64,000 nucleotides of DNA from Metarhizium brunneum (GCF_013426205.1 NC_089422.1:1736001-1800000); one strand, 5' to 3'; counted from the first letter of the stretch, positions 33,612-46,958 are shown. Numbers and translations are program-made. Notes: a model not told the origin generated them from the letters alone.

Positions 33612-36307
33612 GGCTGCAGAGTCTACACAGAGGTCGGGATCCGTGCGCTTGCGAAGGCATGAAGCATGGGAAGAGGCCCCGGAGCTGCTGTAGCGATGAA
33701 AATGGCAGTTCGGCTGGGTTGACGCGACTCGTATGGATGCGCGTTAAGTGCTGCTGCTTAACGGGCGCTGCAACGGCTTTAATCGCTGTCGATATTGGAT
33801 CTAAAATGTGTATGAGGGGGTGAAGTGCCGAGAAGAGGTCATGCCAGCCGCTCAATCGCGCGTTTGGGGTGCAGGAACGAGGTTGTCGACGTCAGTAGAA
33901 AATGGACAGCCAATCGACACAATGAAAGTGTTTATGGAACGCGATGGTGAACGCGCCTGCTACTTCAGCACGCGACTAGGCGTTAGTGGCGGGAGAGGCG
34001 GGGCCGACCCGAACGGGCAAGGATGTAGTTAGTATGTGGGGCGAGGGGGTACAGTGGTGGGAGACAGGAAGCAGGCAAGCTGGTAAGAGCAAGAAACCAA
34101 GAAGCAGGCAAGCGCGACTGAGGAAGGAAGCCACCGCCGCCGCCGCCGTCACAACATGGAAGCGCAAACTCGTCCAGCAACCATGTCTCAGCCACCGAGG
34201 TCTATTATACGGAGCAAGCAGCCTTTGAAGTTGTCAAAGCCTCGGTGCATCTGTTCTACTACTTGGCGCCATGCTCCCGTTCAAGCCACTGCGCCCTCAG
34301 CCACCATGGAGATGTTGCCATCGGCGTGAATGCAATGACGTTTCGTTGACATGTGGCACTTTGTTTCTAGACACTCTCGTACCGGGAGCCCGCACTCGCC
34401 AAGAGACGTTGGATGCATATCGACTCTCCTTTGCTCAGTTGCCCAGTGCGTCTCTGGCGTTGCGGCTTTAGAGACTGCGATGCTGCTGGCCCTGTGGCGG
34501 TCGCTTCTTTTGCCCCTTGACCGAGAAAAGATTGTGACTAAAGTCTTAACCCTCAATCTGCGCATGGTTTGAGCACAAGTACGCAACTGACTCAACCTGA
34601 AGCTTGACATGTTTAGGCCAGGCGGGCATGTTATTGCACTGCAATTTGAGCATATACGGCGTGCAAGAATCATGGCATTAACAGACAACGACGTCGGCCC
34701 TGAAGCTGAAACATTTTTTTGAAATCAGCCTGCACCAACAGAGTTGTTCCAGGCCAAGGTACTTTTAATGCAACAGCCAGCCTCTCAGCCCGCTCATGAC
34801 GTGAATAGAACCAGACGATCAACGCGGGATGGCCATTGGGCAGCAGATCAAAAGCATGCGGGAGCGATTCGTAATTCCACGTCTCTGTGTTTTCGCATCT
34901 CAAGCATGTTTCCTCGGCCGGACATATTGCCCATCTTGACACGGCATAGAACAACAATAGTTCCCTGCAAAGCCGTTGGCCATGTAACGGCGTCTGTCCC
35001 CAGCCAAGACATTGATTCAGTCCCGCATTTAGAACACATTGAACACTTTTAGCCCACAAGGGACGGCCCAGCTCATCCGTTGAAGGAACTTGCCGCGCAT
35101 GACCCGCGGAGCAGAAATACGGAACGCGGCCGAATGCCGTGATATTTTTGGAAGACGAGAGCGCAGAGAGTAATGTCTGTCGCACAACGCCAAACACCAA
35201 GGCTTGACATCACGCTCGGCCGAGCGAGTGGCCTTGGTAGGTTGATCAAAAGAGACCTGTCGAATTCAGCTACCAGAAACGGTACAGCAGTACGCGGTGT
35301 CATGTTCACACGTCTTATCAGCATCATCCGCGAGAAGTCGTTTCGGGTCCACCTGTCAGTTTCAACAAGTGAGCAAGCAATCAACTCGCGCACCAGATGG
35401 CACAAGCTGCATGCCGTATGCAGTTGAAAAGTTGAAAAGTGACTGGGAAGCGGCCAACGAGCGCGGTCGGCCGGCGTCGTCTGCTCGAGGCATTGGCTCG
35501 TCCGATGCCATGTCGTCGTCGCAATATTTCATCATGGACGAATGCCCATCACGACGACCGACTCCCCAGGGAAGCCAAGCGAAAATAGTTGTCGTCTTGT
35601 CTCAGGCTGCTGCACAGTTGCACTGCGTGGCTGCATGTTGACTCGGCTCTCGGATGCTCATTCCTGTCTCTCCTGATCCACAGTCATCCCGGCTAGATGG
35701 AGACAACTTCAATTTGCTCAGCCATGTCTTACTGTGTAACTCGATGATGGCACTATCCGACAGCGACCAACTTAATATAGTTCCCAGACATGACCTCTGG
35801 CGCAATTCTGGTCTTTTTTTAGCATCCGCCATACCCATGGCTGCATTCACCATGCGCAAATCCCCAGGGCCTTGACAGGCCGGGCTTGGATTTCGGCGTG
35901 CTCCTCTTCATTGCACCCTCGTCGTCCAGGCCGTCTTCCGGAATTGGGCCCGGAACCCCTGTTCACAATCAACTCTCACTTCCCTCTACAATTTCCATTC
36001 CCCACATTGTCCCAGATTGCTGGGACCAACATCATCCCATGCTATCTCTCAGGCCCTCTCCTGCTGGTGGTTGACCAGAGTCCACTTGACGCTGTCTGGA
36101 GTCTGCCTTCTCAAGTTTATACCATCAAGCTCGCAAACATCATAATAACCCCGTGCGGCCTCGCCGTCAGCCATTGTGACTCCCCCCTGACTGGTCACAA
36201 GTGACTGTCTGTACTTTTGCTGAACTCTTACTGGTGATGACGCTACCGAGTTCCGTGAACAATCATTCTCCGACTCGGCTTTTGGTTCGGGCAATATATC
36301 TTCAGAC
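33612..36307. other. long intergenic region
   Basis: 2.7 kb between divergent cdc45 and the methyltransferase gene. No ORF has a recognisable domain. The last 400 bp are pyrimidine-rich and probably form the leader of the methyltransferase. A (GCC)n-like run lies at about 34130-34150. Confidence 0.5.
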
Positions 36308-37483
36308 ATGAGTCGGCCGCATTCTCTTGACGACATTACGTCTGACTATGACGAATCATTTGGTGTTTCCGAGTTTACATCCATACACACTGCCCATCTC
36401 ATACACTCATACGAACATGGGAGGTAAGAGACATGTCACATGTACGGTTCATCGCATACCTGAGCAAATCTTCTAACAATGACCCAAGACGATACCAAGG
36501 CTTGGTGCAGAACCGCTACGGTATGCCCAACGATGAGGCGGAGCAGATGAGAGAGGGCATCAAGCACAAGCTCTACACAGATTACATCCTAGACGGAAAA
36601 CAGTTTTTGGCACCGGTACCCGATAATCCCCAAAAAATTGTCGATTTGGGGACCGGCGCCGGCTACTGGGCATTAGACGGTATGTACACGCCGCCGCGCT
36701 CCCTCCCACCCCGTCGCGTATGGCACCATGCTAACCAGGCACCACGTATCAGTCGCAGAGAAGTTCCCCAGCGCCCGCGTCATCGGCACCGACCTCTCCC
36801 CCATCCAACCGCAATGGGCCCCTCCAAACACCGAGTTCCGCGTCGAGGATCTAGACGACGAGCACCGCCCCTGGTCCAGCATCTACGCCGGCGCAGACGC
36901 CATCCACACCAGGGCGCTCCTCCCCACGCTCCGAAACCCAAAGCTGGTGCTGCGAAGAGCATTTGAGTACGCCAAGTGGCCCGTCTGCTCGCCGTCCTGC
37001 CATCAGGCCCCGCTAACGTGGTTTCGCAGAAATCTCAAGCCAGGCGGGTGGGTGGAGTGCCACGAGATCGTCAGCTGCGTCTTTTCGGAGGACGGCGCCG
37101 TGGACCGCGGGCACCCGCTACACAAGATGTACGACCTGATCAACGGGTCCTTCTCCCAGGTGTACGGGTGGAACCTCCAGATCGCGGCGCAGATACCCGA
37201 CGTGCTCCGCGAGATCGGCTTCGTCGGCGTCGCGCAGCGCCAGAACAAGATACCCCTGGGGCGGTGGCACCACGACGCCAAGATGCGCGAGATGGGCATC
37301 TTCAACCAGATCATACACTCGGAGTGGCTGCCGAGCATGCTCCTGAAGCACGAGGCCATGGGGATATCGGCCGACGAGGCGGAGAGTGTCGGGCAGGAGA
37401 TCCTGGACGCCTTCAACGATCCCAGTGTCCGGTCGTACAACGTCTGGCTGGACTGTTGGGCGCAGAAGCCTCTGCCGGGGTAG
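36308..37483 (+). CDS. LaeA-like SAM-dependent methyltransferase
   Basis: Four exons: 36308-36423, 36489-36679, 36753-36966 and 37030-37483; phases 2, 1, 2 join correctly; 324 aa. Joining exons 1 and 2 creates the diagnostic HSYEHGRRYQG of the LaeA/Methyltransf_23 group. Motif I is IVDLGTGAGYWALDVAEKFP, post-I VIGTDLSPIQP, motif II region YAGADAIHTRALL, and RNLKPGGWVE is motif III. LaeA itself is a nuclear regulator of secondary metabolism, but this family is large in fungi and most members have unknown substrates. It is followed by a convergent Zn2Cys6 regulator and an efflux pump. Confidence 0.85.
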
Positions 37484-37899
37484 ATGGCGATTGGGGATCA
37501 AGCACAGGGGTCAACGTGTATTGGGACAGAGTCGGAATTGCACACACGGCACACTCACACACACACACACACACACGCATACTTGTGTTTTTGAGGCGTT
37601 GATTGTTTTCCAGACTGATAAAGTCGGCTTGAAACATTGGACGGCGCGGCAAACTAAACTAGGGCGGAGTAATCATTAATGTAATAACGAACACCATAAT
37701 GTTACATGTATAACCGAGTTGCATTCATAAGTGGTTCTATGCGTATACACAATGGAGAGCTGAGAAGCGATGTCATGTACGCCAAGATGGCTAGTTTCAT
37801 CTTCCCCATGTCGATGCAGGCAGTGCATGCACCACACCCTCGGTACTCCTCGCCCACTGCAGCCAAACTCCACGCTCCCATCAGATCAGATCAGATCAG
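37484..37899. repeat. intergenic spacer with (CA)n and (ATCAG)n microsatellites
   Basis: The 416-bp spacer between convergent genes contains an uninterrupted CA dinucleotide run at about 37555-37577 and a short ATCAG tandem (three and a half units) at about 37879-37896. Nothing coding was seen. Confidence 0.7.
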
Positions 37900-40473
37900 T
37901 CAATACATCCCCCCCGGCCCGGGTCCGCCCAAGCCGCCCATCCGCCCGATGCCCGGCCCCGGCGCAAACGGCCCAAAGTCATCAAAGCCCTGGAACCCGT
38001 CGCCAAACGACATGCCCATGCCCGGCTGGAAATTATTCACCAGATAACTCCAATCCATGTCCGACGCATCATGCACGCCGTCCCCGATGCCGATGCTGCT
38101 CGCGGCACTGCTTCCCAGCGGCGGCCCCACGCTAGGCGGCGTCATCATGTCGACACCGGCGTCCGGCGACGCGCGGCGAGGCAAGTCGTACGGCTGCTGG
38201 TGAACGTGCGGCTCCGGCCGGTTCTCCAGCTTCGCCCTGCGCCGGGCGTCGGCCCTCTCGCGGAGGACCGCGATGAACGCCGGCACGGCGGGGGCCTCGT
38301 CGCCGCCCGCCACGCAGGCCTCGGCGTGGGCGTCCCACGCCTTGATGAAGTGCCGCCCAAAGGCGGCGTGCATGGGGCTGTGCAGGTTGTTCATGAGGCC
38401 GCGCAGCGCGTGGTTGGCGGCAATGGCCCCCCAGGCGCGCTCGACCACGGCGCCGGAGCAGCGCCGGCGGAGCTCCTGGATGAGAAACATGTACGCCGGG
38501 AAGGGGAAGTGGTGCGCCGTGAACCACTTGAACGGCTTGAGGGCGTCGGAGGAGTGGACGGCATTGTCGTACTCGACCATTTGCACCGACAGCAGGAACA
38601 GGTTGTCGCGCTCCGCCTCGTTGAGCGGCTCGTCGGTGCCGTACATGCGCATGAGGTAGTTGATGACGCGCATCTTGGAGAGCGCCTGCCTGGTCATGGT
38701 GAGCGTGAAGAAGTGCAGGGGGATTTTGGGGTCGCAGTGCTGGAGGTATGTGCCCTCCATGTGCGCGCAGAAGCCCTCGAGCGTGTACGAGGCCGAGTCC
38801 TGGCCCGCGATGCGGATCGTCGGCGCCGACGGGGGCTGCCGGGGGCCCGATGAGGGGGACGGGCTGGGCTTGTCCGGGTTGACCTTGGCGCTGTCGCGGT
38901 CCGAGTTGCTCACGACGGCCATGGCGAGCTCCAGCCGCGTCAGCGCGAAGAGCATCTCTGTCGGGCCGTTGTGCGGCGAGGGCAGCTCCTTGCCGTCGAC
39001 GTGGAGGTCCGAGTCGTTGACGTTGAGGGGGAGCTTGCAGTCGCCGCCGCTGGAGAGGCCGGTGATTGTCGAGCCCGTCATCTCGCCTATGCGGCGGTCG
39101 TAGCTGACAATGGTCCACCACAGCCGGCGCCGCTGCTCGACTTCGAAGGGCGGGAGGCCGTAGCCGGCCGGGTCGCGGTGAAGGCCCATTCTTTGGGCTA
39201 TGCGGACGGCTATGCCAATGAGACAAAAGACTTGGCGAGGGTCGACGAACCATCGGACGGCGAACTGCATCCGTCAGTATTCCAAGCCTGCGGACAAGGC
39301 GACATGCTGTGGAAGAAAAAAAGACTAGGCCGGGCTGGCACGTACCAGGTATAACACATATGCCTGAAGGGAAAGAAAGTCATTGTATCTCATGAGCCCG
39401 GCGTTGAGCAATGCCTGCTGCAAGCCTTCGAAGAACTGCGCCAGCACCTCTTTCTTGGGGCGGTTCAGCATCTTCTCTACCTCCGCGTCGTCCAGCGAGG
39501 TGATGGCCATGCAGTAGATGCCAAACATGAGGGCCTCGAGGTTTTTCGGCGCGCTCTCCAGGTTGGAAGATGCCTGGATGATTTGGCTCTGGATGCTGGG
39601 GGCGTGTGTGATTTTGAGAAGGGGGTTGACATTGTCAATATAGAGCTGCCACAGCTGGAAGATGTGAATGGTGGACGGGTGGTAGTGCGTGGTGGACTGC
39701 TGGCGGCCAGAAAAGACAAAAGGGAAGCCGTCGTTGTTGGAGAACATTTTGTCAAAGGCGCGGTGGATGGTGGATTCGTCGGCTTCATCGTCGGAGGAGT
39801 CGTGGAGGAGTTGTTCACTCGCCCGAAACTTGGACTGTTAGTCTGTCGTAGTTCTCAGTTATGCTCGGGGGAGGGGGCATGCTCCTTACTTCTCTGTGAA
39901 GGGAGAATATCGACCGCCCTGGCCTATCCACCGGCTGATTAGCACATGTCCTCGCATACTCGGTGTGCCGAGACACGTCACGAACTTGTCAATGTGTGAA
40001 GTCGCGGAAGGCGATGAGCTCGCCGGCGGACTCGTCTTCAACTCCTCAAAGTCATTCTCCAGGTCCTCGAGGTCCTCGAGATGCGGACCGTCAGCCCTGA
40101 TGCTGTGCCCAATGGCATCAAACTTGACGCCATGCTCTGCCAGCAAAGCCTCGTACTTCTTCAGTCTGTCCACCAGATCCTTCTCGTGCAGCCGCTTCTT
40201 CCGGCGCCTGGGCGGCTGCGGAGGAACCACCCTGCACTCCACCCCGGCCTTGACACAGTTGGCACACGGCTTGCTCTTGTCGCAGCGTACTTTGCGCTGC
40301 TGACAGAGCACGCAGCTCGTCCCTCGGGTGAGTTTGACGATGGACGGGTCAGCGTGCTGCGGGAGATGATGCTGTGATTCCTGCTGGGCCTCGAGTGCCG
40401 GGTCAGGGCCAGCAGACCCGGGCCCTGGCCCAGATCTGGTCTGCTCAAACGACATGGTATGGACTTTATGCAT
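37900..40473 (-). CDS. Zn2Cys6 transcription factor with fungal-specific factor domain
   Basis: Exons 40473-39890, 39817-39346 and 39264-37900; phases 2 and 0; 806 aa. First ATG at 40473 (MHKVHTMSFEQ); ATG 40455 is an alternative. The zinc cluster is Cys54-X2-Cys57-X6-Cys64-X5-Cys70-X2-Cys73-X6-Cys80, followed by a basic linker (PPRRRKKRLHEKDLVDRLKK) and a short coiled coil. The middle-homology region includes LFCLIG-like VFCLIGIAVRIAQRMGLHRD and EQRRRLWWTIVSYDRR. The C-terminus is Gly/Pro/Phe-rich and could be an activation region. For intron 1 I used the acceptor GCGAG, about 17 nt after the CTAAC branch site, because nearer AGs break the frame. Target genes are unknown; the neighbouring methyltransferase and exporter are candidates. 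Confidence 0.88.
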
Positions 40474-41602
40474 TGTCCCGGTCCCCGGCGACCTGGGCGG
40501 CAACGGAAGCCGCGTGACGGAGAGAGTGCGTCGTGGCAAACCGTTGAGCCAAGCAATGAGGCTGAACCAGGTCTACGGCGAGTACGGGGTGGTGGAGCCG
40601 ACAAACACCACCTTGCGGCCTTGATTCAAGACACGGCTAATAGGGGTAAGCGAATGGCCGGCCAAAGAATGGGACAATGGCAGCAGGACAAGGTCGTAGG
40701 GCTGAGATCGGGTTGCTCTGCAAGGCTCGGCCACGGAGGGGGTCCAGGTGTCTCCGACGCGGCAGCCACAAGGAATGGAGTCGTATGCGACAAGAAGGAT
40801 AGTCGATGTGGAGAAGGCGAGCTGCGTGGCAGGTGTTCAGTGAAAGGAATACAAGCTCGGAAGGGTCTTTTGTGAAACTCGTATGCCGAGCATCGAATAT
40901 CGACTGGAACGTCTGGGCTGTAAGTCAACTGAACGGGTCGACTCCTGACGCCGCCTCACCAACGGAGGAAAAAAAAGAAAGGGGGGGAAAAAATCTCCAT
41001 ACCTCAGGCTGCGTTTTCATCTGATCGTGGCAGGCAGTCTACGCCTCGTCATTTTGCGCGCTTGATCCCTCCGTCGATCGGGAGCGGTTGGACGTTGAGC
41101 GAGATTTGGACGAGGTGCGTCTGGCGGCGCTCGGGCAAAGAGGGGTGCGTCTCGGTCCCGAACATGACAGCTGTGGCCGAAAGGGGTCTAGCGTGGCTGT
41201 CGGCCAAGTCGACAAGGGCTCCGCGCCCGAAACTCCAAACTCTAAACTCTTGGAATCAGCATCTTTGCATAGTAGGGTGAGTTTGACGGTCAGTTTTTGG
41301 TCATGACCGTCTTGTTGGCGGCACGGCGCATCCACCATGCGGCCGCGTGCTCTGCGGACGGCCCGAACCAGACGTCTATTGCGACTCTTGTACCCGAACT
41401 TCAACGTCAGCCTGCGCATCATGAACAGATACATAATCAGCATTCTTTCTCCATGTTCCCAAGATGAATCGCCGCGGCTGCTCCCTTCTTGTGTATCATT
41501 TGCAGTGTCCAGATATCGCGGATTGCAACCCATTTATGGAGCCAGCTAGACTCGTCTGCACATCAGCGACGGTCCTACCCAGTGCTACATATACACATCA
41601 CC
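40474..41602. other. intergenic region between divergent regulator and exporter
   Basis: 1.1 kb shared upstream region of the Zn2Cys6 factor (minus) and the MFS exporter (plus). It contains a purine-rich run (AAAAAAGAAAGGGGGGG, about 40970-40990) and no supported gene. Long ORFs here overlap one another in several frames and look like GC-rich chance reading. Confidence 0.5.
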
Positions 41603-43384
41603 ATGTCGGTGTCGGTACCTGATGAAAAGACCAGCGGCCGTGAGAACGAAAAATCCACGACGCTGCCAACGTCGACCAAGGAAGCTCAACTCCAGGCCTC
41701 GACAACTAAACCAGATGTCGAGAGTCCTCGGACCCAGCGGCCAGGGTACGACCCCGAGGCCGAAAGGAACTACCAACCCAAGACGCTCAAATTCTGGCTC
41801 ATCGTCTTGTCCGTCTTCGTGTCCATGTTTCTCGTGGCGCTCGACCGCACCATTCTGGCGACTGCAGTCCCCCGCATCACCGACGAGTTCAAGAGCCTGG
41901 GGGACATTGGGTGGTACGCCTCGGCGTACATGCTCACCACGGCGGCGTGCCAGCTGCTGTTTGGCCGGGTATACAAGTTCTACAGCACGCGGCGGACGTT
42001 CCTCGCCACCATTGTCGTCTTCGAAGTCGGCTCTGCCCTGTGCGGCGCGGCCCCCAGCTCCCCGGCCTTCATCGTCGGCCGCGCCATCGCCGGCGTGGGC
42101 GCGGCGGGCATCTGGACCGGCTCCATGATGGCCATCATCCCCATGGTGCCTCTGCACAAGCGGCCCATGTTCCAGGGCGTCTTCGGCATGGTATTCGGCA
42201 TCTCCTCCGTCGTGGGGCCCCTCATCGGCGGCGCCTTTACCGAGCGCGCAACGTGGCGGTGGTGCTTCTACTTGAACCTGCCCGTCGGCGCGGTGGCCTT
42301 TGCGTTGCTGTTCCTGTTCATGCACCCTGCCGATCCCAAGCATGAGCCGGCGGCCCTGAAGCAGCAGCTTGTGCGTCTTGATCCGCTGGGGACATTCTTC
42401 TTTGTGCCCTCTGTCATCTGTCTGCTGCTGGCGCTGCAGTGGGGTGGCTCGACGTATGCTTGGGGTAGCTGGCGCATCATCTTGCTGCTCGTCATGTTTG
42501 GCCTGGCGGCGCTTGCGTTTGCCGCGGTGCAGGTGCAGATGCCGGAGACGGCAGCATTGCCCGTCAGGCTCATCAAGCAGAGGACCTTGTTGGCCGGCAC
42601 GTTTTACATGCTCTTCCTAGCTGGCGGCATGATGTTGGTGGTTTACTACCTGCCGCTATGGTGTGAGTTTTGTCCCTGACAAGGGCCGTTTCCCTCCTAC
42701 GTACTAACCCATCATTTCCTAGTCCAAGCAACAAAGGGTGTCGATCCGGTCAAGTCGGGCGTCTACACCATCCCCCTGGTTCTGAGCCTCGTCGTCGCAT
42801 CCATCGTTTCCGGCGCAGGAACCCAAAGAATCGGCTACTACACACCTTTCATGATAGCGAGCCCTTGCATCGCTGCCGTTGGCGAAGGGCTCCTCACGAC
42901 ACTCACCCCCGAGGCCGGGTCGAACCGCTGGATCGGGTTCCAGTTCCTCACCGGCTTCGGCGTCGGCCTGGGGATGCAATCTGTTGGTCTGGCAGTGCAA
43001 GCCACGCTGCCCCGGGAGGACGTTTCCACCGGCATTGCCATCACCTTCTTTGCCCAGCAGCTCGGCGGTGCCGTCTTCGTGTCTGTCGGCCAGACCATTC
43101 TATCCACCCTGCTCGTGGAGCAGTTGAGCGGCGTGCCTGGGCTGGATCCCATGTCTATTGTCAAGACGGGCGCCACCGAGCTGCGACACGTGGTGCCCTC
43201 GCAGTTCTTCGGCAGAGTCGTCGACGCCTACAACTTTGCGATAACGCGCATCTTCTACTGCGGCCTGGCGTTGGCGCTGGCCCAGCTGGTGTCTGCCTTG
43301 TTCGTTGAGTGGCGGAGCATTAAGAAGTCAAAGGACGCGGACGCCGGCAAGGCTGTTGCTCAGCAGGAGGGACTCGGCGAGTAA
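41603..43384 (+). CDS. MFS multidrug exporter, DHA2 (14-helix) family
   Basis: Exons 41603-42662 and 42723-43384, phase 1; 573 aa. Start at MSVSVPDEKTSGRE. After a polar N-terminus of about 70 residues come 14 predicted helices. DHA2 signatures are present: LVALDRTILATAVPRI in helix 1, DIGWYASAYMLTTAACQLLFGRVY, GRAIAGVGAAGIWTGSM, and antiporter motif C GISSVVGPLIGGAFTERATWRWCFYLNLPVGA. Close relatives export fungal toxins or foreign compounds by proton antiport at the plasma membrane, and many sit in metabolite clusters. The cargo is unknown. Confidence 0.92.
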
Positions 43385-44692
43385 ACTGCGCGTCTGACGC
43401 GAGAGTCGATGCACGAGGCATATGTAAAACAGAATAGCATTTGTGGCACGGGCATGCCACGGCTGGGTATCCGTGTTGGCTTGTTTACTAGCATAACGAG
43501 CTTCATCTCCAATCGGTCTGGCGGGTTGTAGAAGCAGGGACTGAGAGTGTAGAAAAGTAGCGCCCCGCGGTTTTTACCTGCGGCCAAAATATATTCGTTA
43601 TTACACGTGGCCACCGGATGTCAGGTTTAAAAAAAATGGCTCAAATCATCGTGGGCTTGATGTCGACTGCCATCGGCGCATCCCTAATTGACGTGGTGGA
43701 GCAATTTGCCGCCTTTAACGTCTTCATAGGTATGTACATGTAATGGTAGCGACCTAGAGGAATTTCTTGTATTTTTGCAGCCACAACTCGTTGCTCATAC
43801 TTCGTACAACGATGCGCGCATCATGCACAAACCGGTCATGGAGGAATAAAGGCATCATCATCCCTGCCGTTCGTTCGGGTGTGGATCCGGCCAGGCGCCA
43901 GCGTACCACTGAACGTCACCCGTCCCTGACCGCGGCACGCGTCAGCCATCCGCTACCCACGCCGATTTGCTGCTCGACAATCGCCTGGACCGCATTCCCA
44001 TTACCGCCGGGTCGACCAGACAGATCCATGGCCGCAGTCCCCCTTCCCAGCGGCGCAATCAAAGTGGCGTCCGTCAATCAGGCGAGATCCGGCGCCCTCG
44101 TCGCATCGAGCCCCCCCTGCGCGGGAGGAACACCGACGACCCGCGAGGCATTGACACCTTGGCTCGTCTCTTGTGGCACGCCGAAGTAGTATTGCCGGGT
44201 TGTATTAAACGCGCCGCGGCCCCGGCGGCACGACAGGCGCGTCGTCGTCCAAATCCTCTTCTGCTCTCGGTCCATTGGCCACCAGGGGCTCGTGAGGTTC
44301 CATTCATCGGCACGTCAATCCAAAGTGTCAATGGCGGTTTAGTTGTTTCTGCAAGCCACATGCAACGCCCGACGACAAAGACGCCAGACCAGACTGCTTC
44401 GGGGCACAGCACCGTGATTGACGGAGCCATGAATCTGTTGTTCGCCCCCGGAGACGCGACAAATTGAGCTCCGGAATTAGCTACAACTTCGGAACTCTTC
44501 ATGATCCAGATACATACGACGGGGCATGTTTGAGTGACGGGCGTCATCAGTAGCGAGCCGATGCTCGAATCGTGGCCCGGTCTGACGGATGAAGTTCGCA
44601 ACCAACACCTGTCCACATTACGTCGACGTCTCAAGACTGCCCTCGAGGAATGAGAAATAGTTAGAACGCTTAGCCCGGAACTAGGATATACA
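43385..44692. other. intergenic region
   Basis: 1.3 kb between convergent genes. The part at 43770-44470 is GC-rich and open in three frames (for example 43767-44189 and 43967-44467, plus strand), but none reads like a known domain. It could be a decayed gene; I could not identify one. Confidence 0.4.
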
Positions 44693-45970
44693 TCAAACAT
44701 TCTGCCAGGCCGGCCTGTCCCCGCTGTGACTATCGTCCCGGCTCTTTTCAAAGTCACTCTTGCTCTCGCTGCTTGTCCCCTGCTCCTCCCGTCTGTCGAC
44801 CAGCTCCAGCTCCATCGATTCCTTGCGATTCCACCTGGGACCCCGTGAGTCGCGCGAGGAGGCGGCCCCCGTAATCACGACTTGATGATTGCCGCTGATG
44901 AACGACTTTGACCGGCTGGGAGCGGTCCTCGCCGAGGCGCCGTTGGCACCGCCCGTGGGCTGCCGGCTCCTGGAGCCATACTGCGTTATCCCCGACATGC
45001 TGCTGAAGATGCGCAGCTTGCGCATCAACGGCTTCAGCGTGGCCAGGTTCGAGGCCGTCAGGGCCACTCCAATCTCCACGGTGCTCCAGATGCCCAGGTC
45101 GGTAAACGTGTACAGGTAGTCTGGGCTGTTCAGAATACCGTCCGCGTACGGTATGCGCACAATGGTGGCAATGGAGGCCCTACAAGAAGCGCGTTAGTCA
45201 CCGGACGCCATGGGCCACGGCTGCAACCCAAGAGTCGGGGAGAAGAACGTACGTGGAGCCGAGGCAGAGCAGCGCGATAATGGACGCCTTGACTGGCGGC
45301 TCGATCTGCGACTTCCACACCAGCGAGGCGGGCAGGGCCGGCAGCACCCAGTCGGCGATGATGTTGAGCACGGCGGCAATGTACGTCGTCACGGTTGCAA
45401 AGGCGGTCGCGTTGCACGTGCCGGTTGCCGGGACGGGGTTGTATCGCGTCCACTGGTACTGGACCGGCTGGCAGGCGAAGAAGGCGAAGAAGAAGAACAT
45501 GATGCTGAAGACGGTGACGGAGGCCAGGATGGTCCAGATTGTGATTTGCCGCCAGCGCCTGTGCGGGCAGATGCGCAGGAGAAACAAGCCCACGATCCAC
45601 TTGGTCAGCAGCGATATCACAATGTAAAAGAGCGACGCGAGCCATCTGTACAGAATCGCCGTGGGCCGGTCCTCGGGCGGCACGTCGACATTGTGCTTGC
45701 CCAGCCCATGCGTCACTCCGAGAATGCCCACCGTCGTGTAGGCCGTGTAGAGCAACTGCGAGGCCTGGTTAATGCGTCGTGTCCTTGCTTGCCTCGGCCG
45801 GGACTTGTTCTGCCTCTTCTTACCAATGCGACGACCGTCAGGTAGTCTTCAGCGAAGAACCGTTTGATGATGACGCCGTGGGTGTAGAACCGGAGGGCGC
45901 CGCTTATTATGGAGGTGACAAAGAGCGCCACAATGACGCCCATCATCTGAGGGCCTCGGTCGTCGGCCAT
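44693..45970 (-). CDS. fungal rhodopsin-domain (Pth11-like) integral membrane protein
   Basis: Exons 45970-45824, 45755-45253 and 45179-44693; phases 0 and 2; 378 aa. ATG 45970 gives MADDRGPQMMGVIVALFVTS. Seven hydrophobic helices fit the fungal rhodopsin-domain family: FFAEDYLTVVAL after helix 2, HGLGKH in loop 1, CQPVQYQWTRYNP with the conserved Cys, NIIADWVLPALPASLVWK (helix 5/6 DW motif), and GSTASIATIVRIPY. A Ser/Arg-rich cytoplasmic tail follows (about 250-378). Pth11-type members sense surface cues in plant and insect pathogens, but this protein shows no CFEM domain and its ligand is unknown. For exon 2 the acceptor CTCGCAG was preferred; CCAG nine bases upstream would add three residues. 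Confidence 0.82.
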
Positions 45971-46958
45971 GGCGGGCGTGGCGATGGTGAGGATTCCAGA
46001 TGAACGTTTCCGGCGACGGTCACTCAGCCCGCCCTGAGGAGGAGAAACTAGACATGATTCGGGCAGGAAGGGGAAGAAGAGGAAAGAAAAAAACGAGTCC
46101 GTCGCAGGATTCAAAATCAGGGAGGACGGATAATAGCGTATAGTATTGAGCTGCCCCCCCAATGCATCCTTCTCTTGGCGCCCATACACACTCCACTTGT
46201 CCCGACCGAGTCCTTCACTTTAAATACTACCGCAGTGCCCCGTTATGAAGAGCGGCAGATGACGGGTCTTCCCACATGGCTGGATCCCCCCCTTGGGAGC
46301 AGAAGGCGTCGGCTGCGGCGGCAGTTCTGCCACAAGTTGCTTGCCCGCGCAAGCCGGGAGCAACGAGTCCATGGCCATTGACCTTTTTGACGAGACAATC
46401 CGCGGCGGGGCACATCGGACGCAGGTGCCTGATCCAGGAACAGAACCGGGTCCTTTCCAACCTGTGAACACACCCGACTCATCTATTCTGTCCGAGGCTG
46501 AAGGCGGTGGGGTCGTGTGGAAGAGCTATCGAAGGCGAGCAACGCCCAGGGGGGAGCTGTCATAGGAACACCCGTTCAAGCCGTCCAAGGTTGACAGCGA
46601 GTCACTAACCCTGTTCCAGTACCCGCGTTGAAGATCCCTTGGTTCCAGAATATGGACCTGCCTCCACATCCACGCGGGCTCCTGATTCAGTCGTGACCGA
46701 GGTTTCCACACATGTCAAACCAATACGTCGTCGAGTCGGGGCGGCCACCTTCCTACTTAAGCACCGCACATGCCCAAAAGATGAAAAAGGTCGAGTTTGC
46801 CATGCCATGCCATGCGAAGCTCGACATGGCGCGCACCTCCGTCGGAGCCGTGGTCGAGCCTGCCCGTGTATCGCGGGTTGCGAGAGCTGTCGCTGAAGCT
46901 GGGGTCCCGGCAAGGCTGGACGCCGCCGCCTTGATACTAGTAGTATGTGTCTGGTGTA
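45971..46958. other. intergenic region before the repeat island
   Basis: Promoter side of the membrane protein gene, then DNA with overlapping short ORFs and no domain. The right edge is the insertion point of the first inverted-repeat element. Confidence 0.5.

Noticed and set aside
38132..39253. 373-codon minus-strand ORF in another frame of the second Zn2Cys6 gene
   Set aside because: Pro/Arg/Ala-rich product typical of GC-rich shadow frames; the overlapping frame carries the conserved factor domain.
43767..44467. Overlapping plus-strand ORFs of 140 and 166 codons
   Set aside because: Open in several frames at once because of base composition; neither reads like a protein family.
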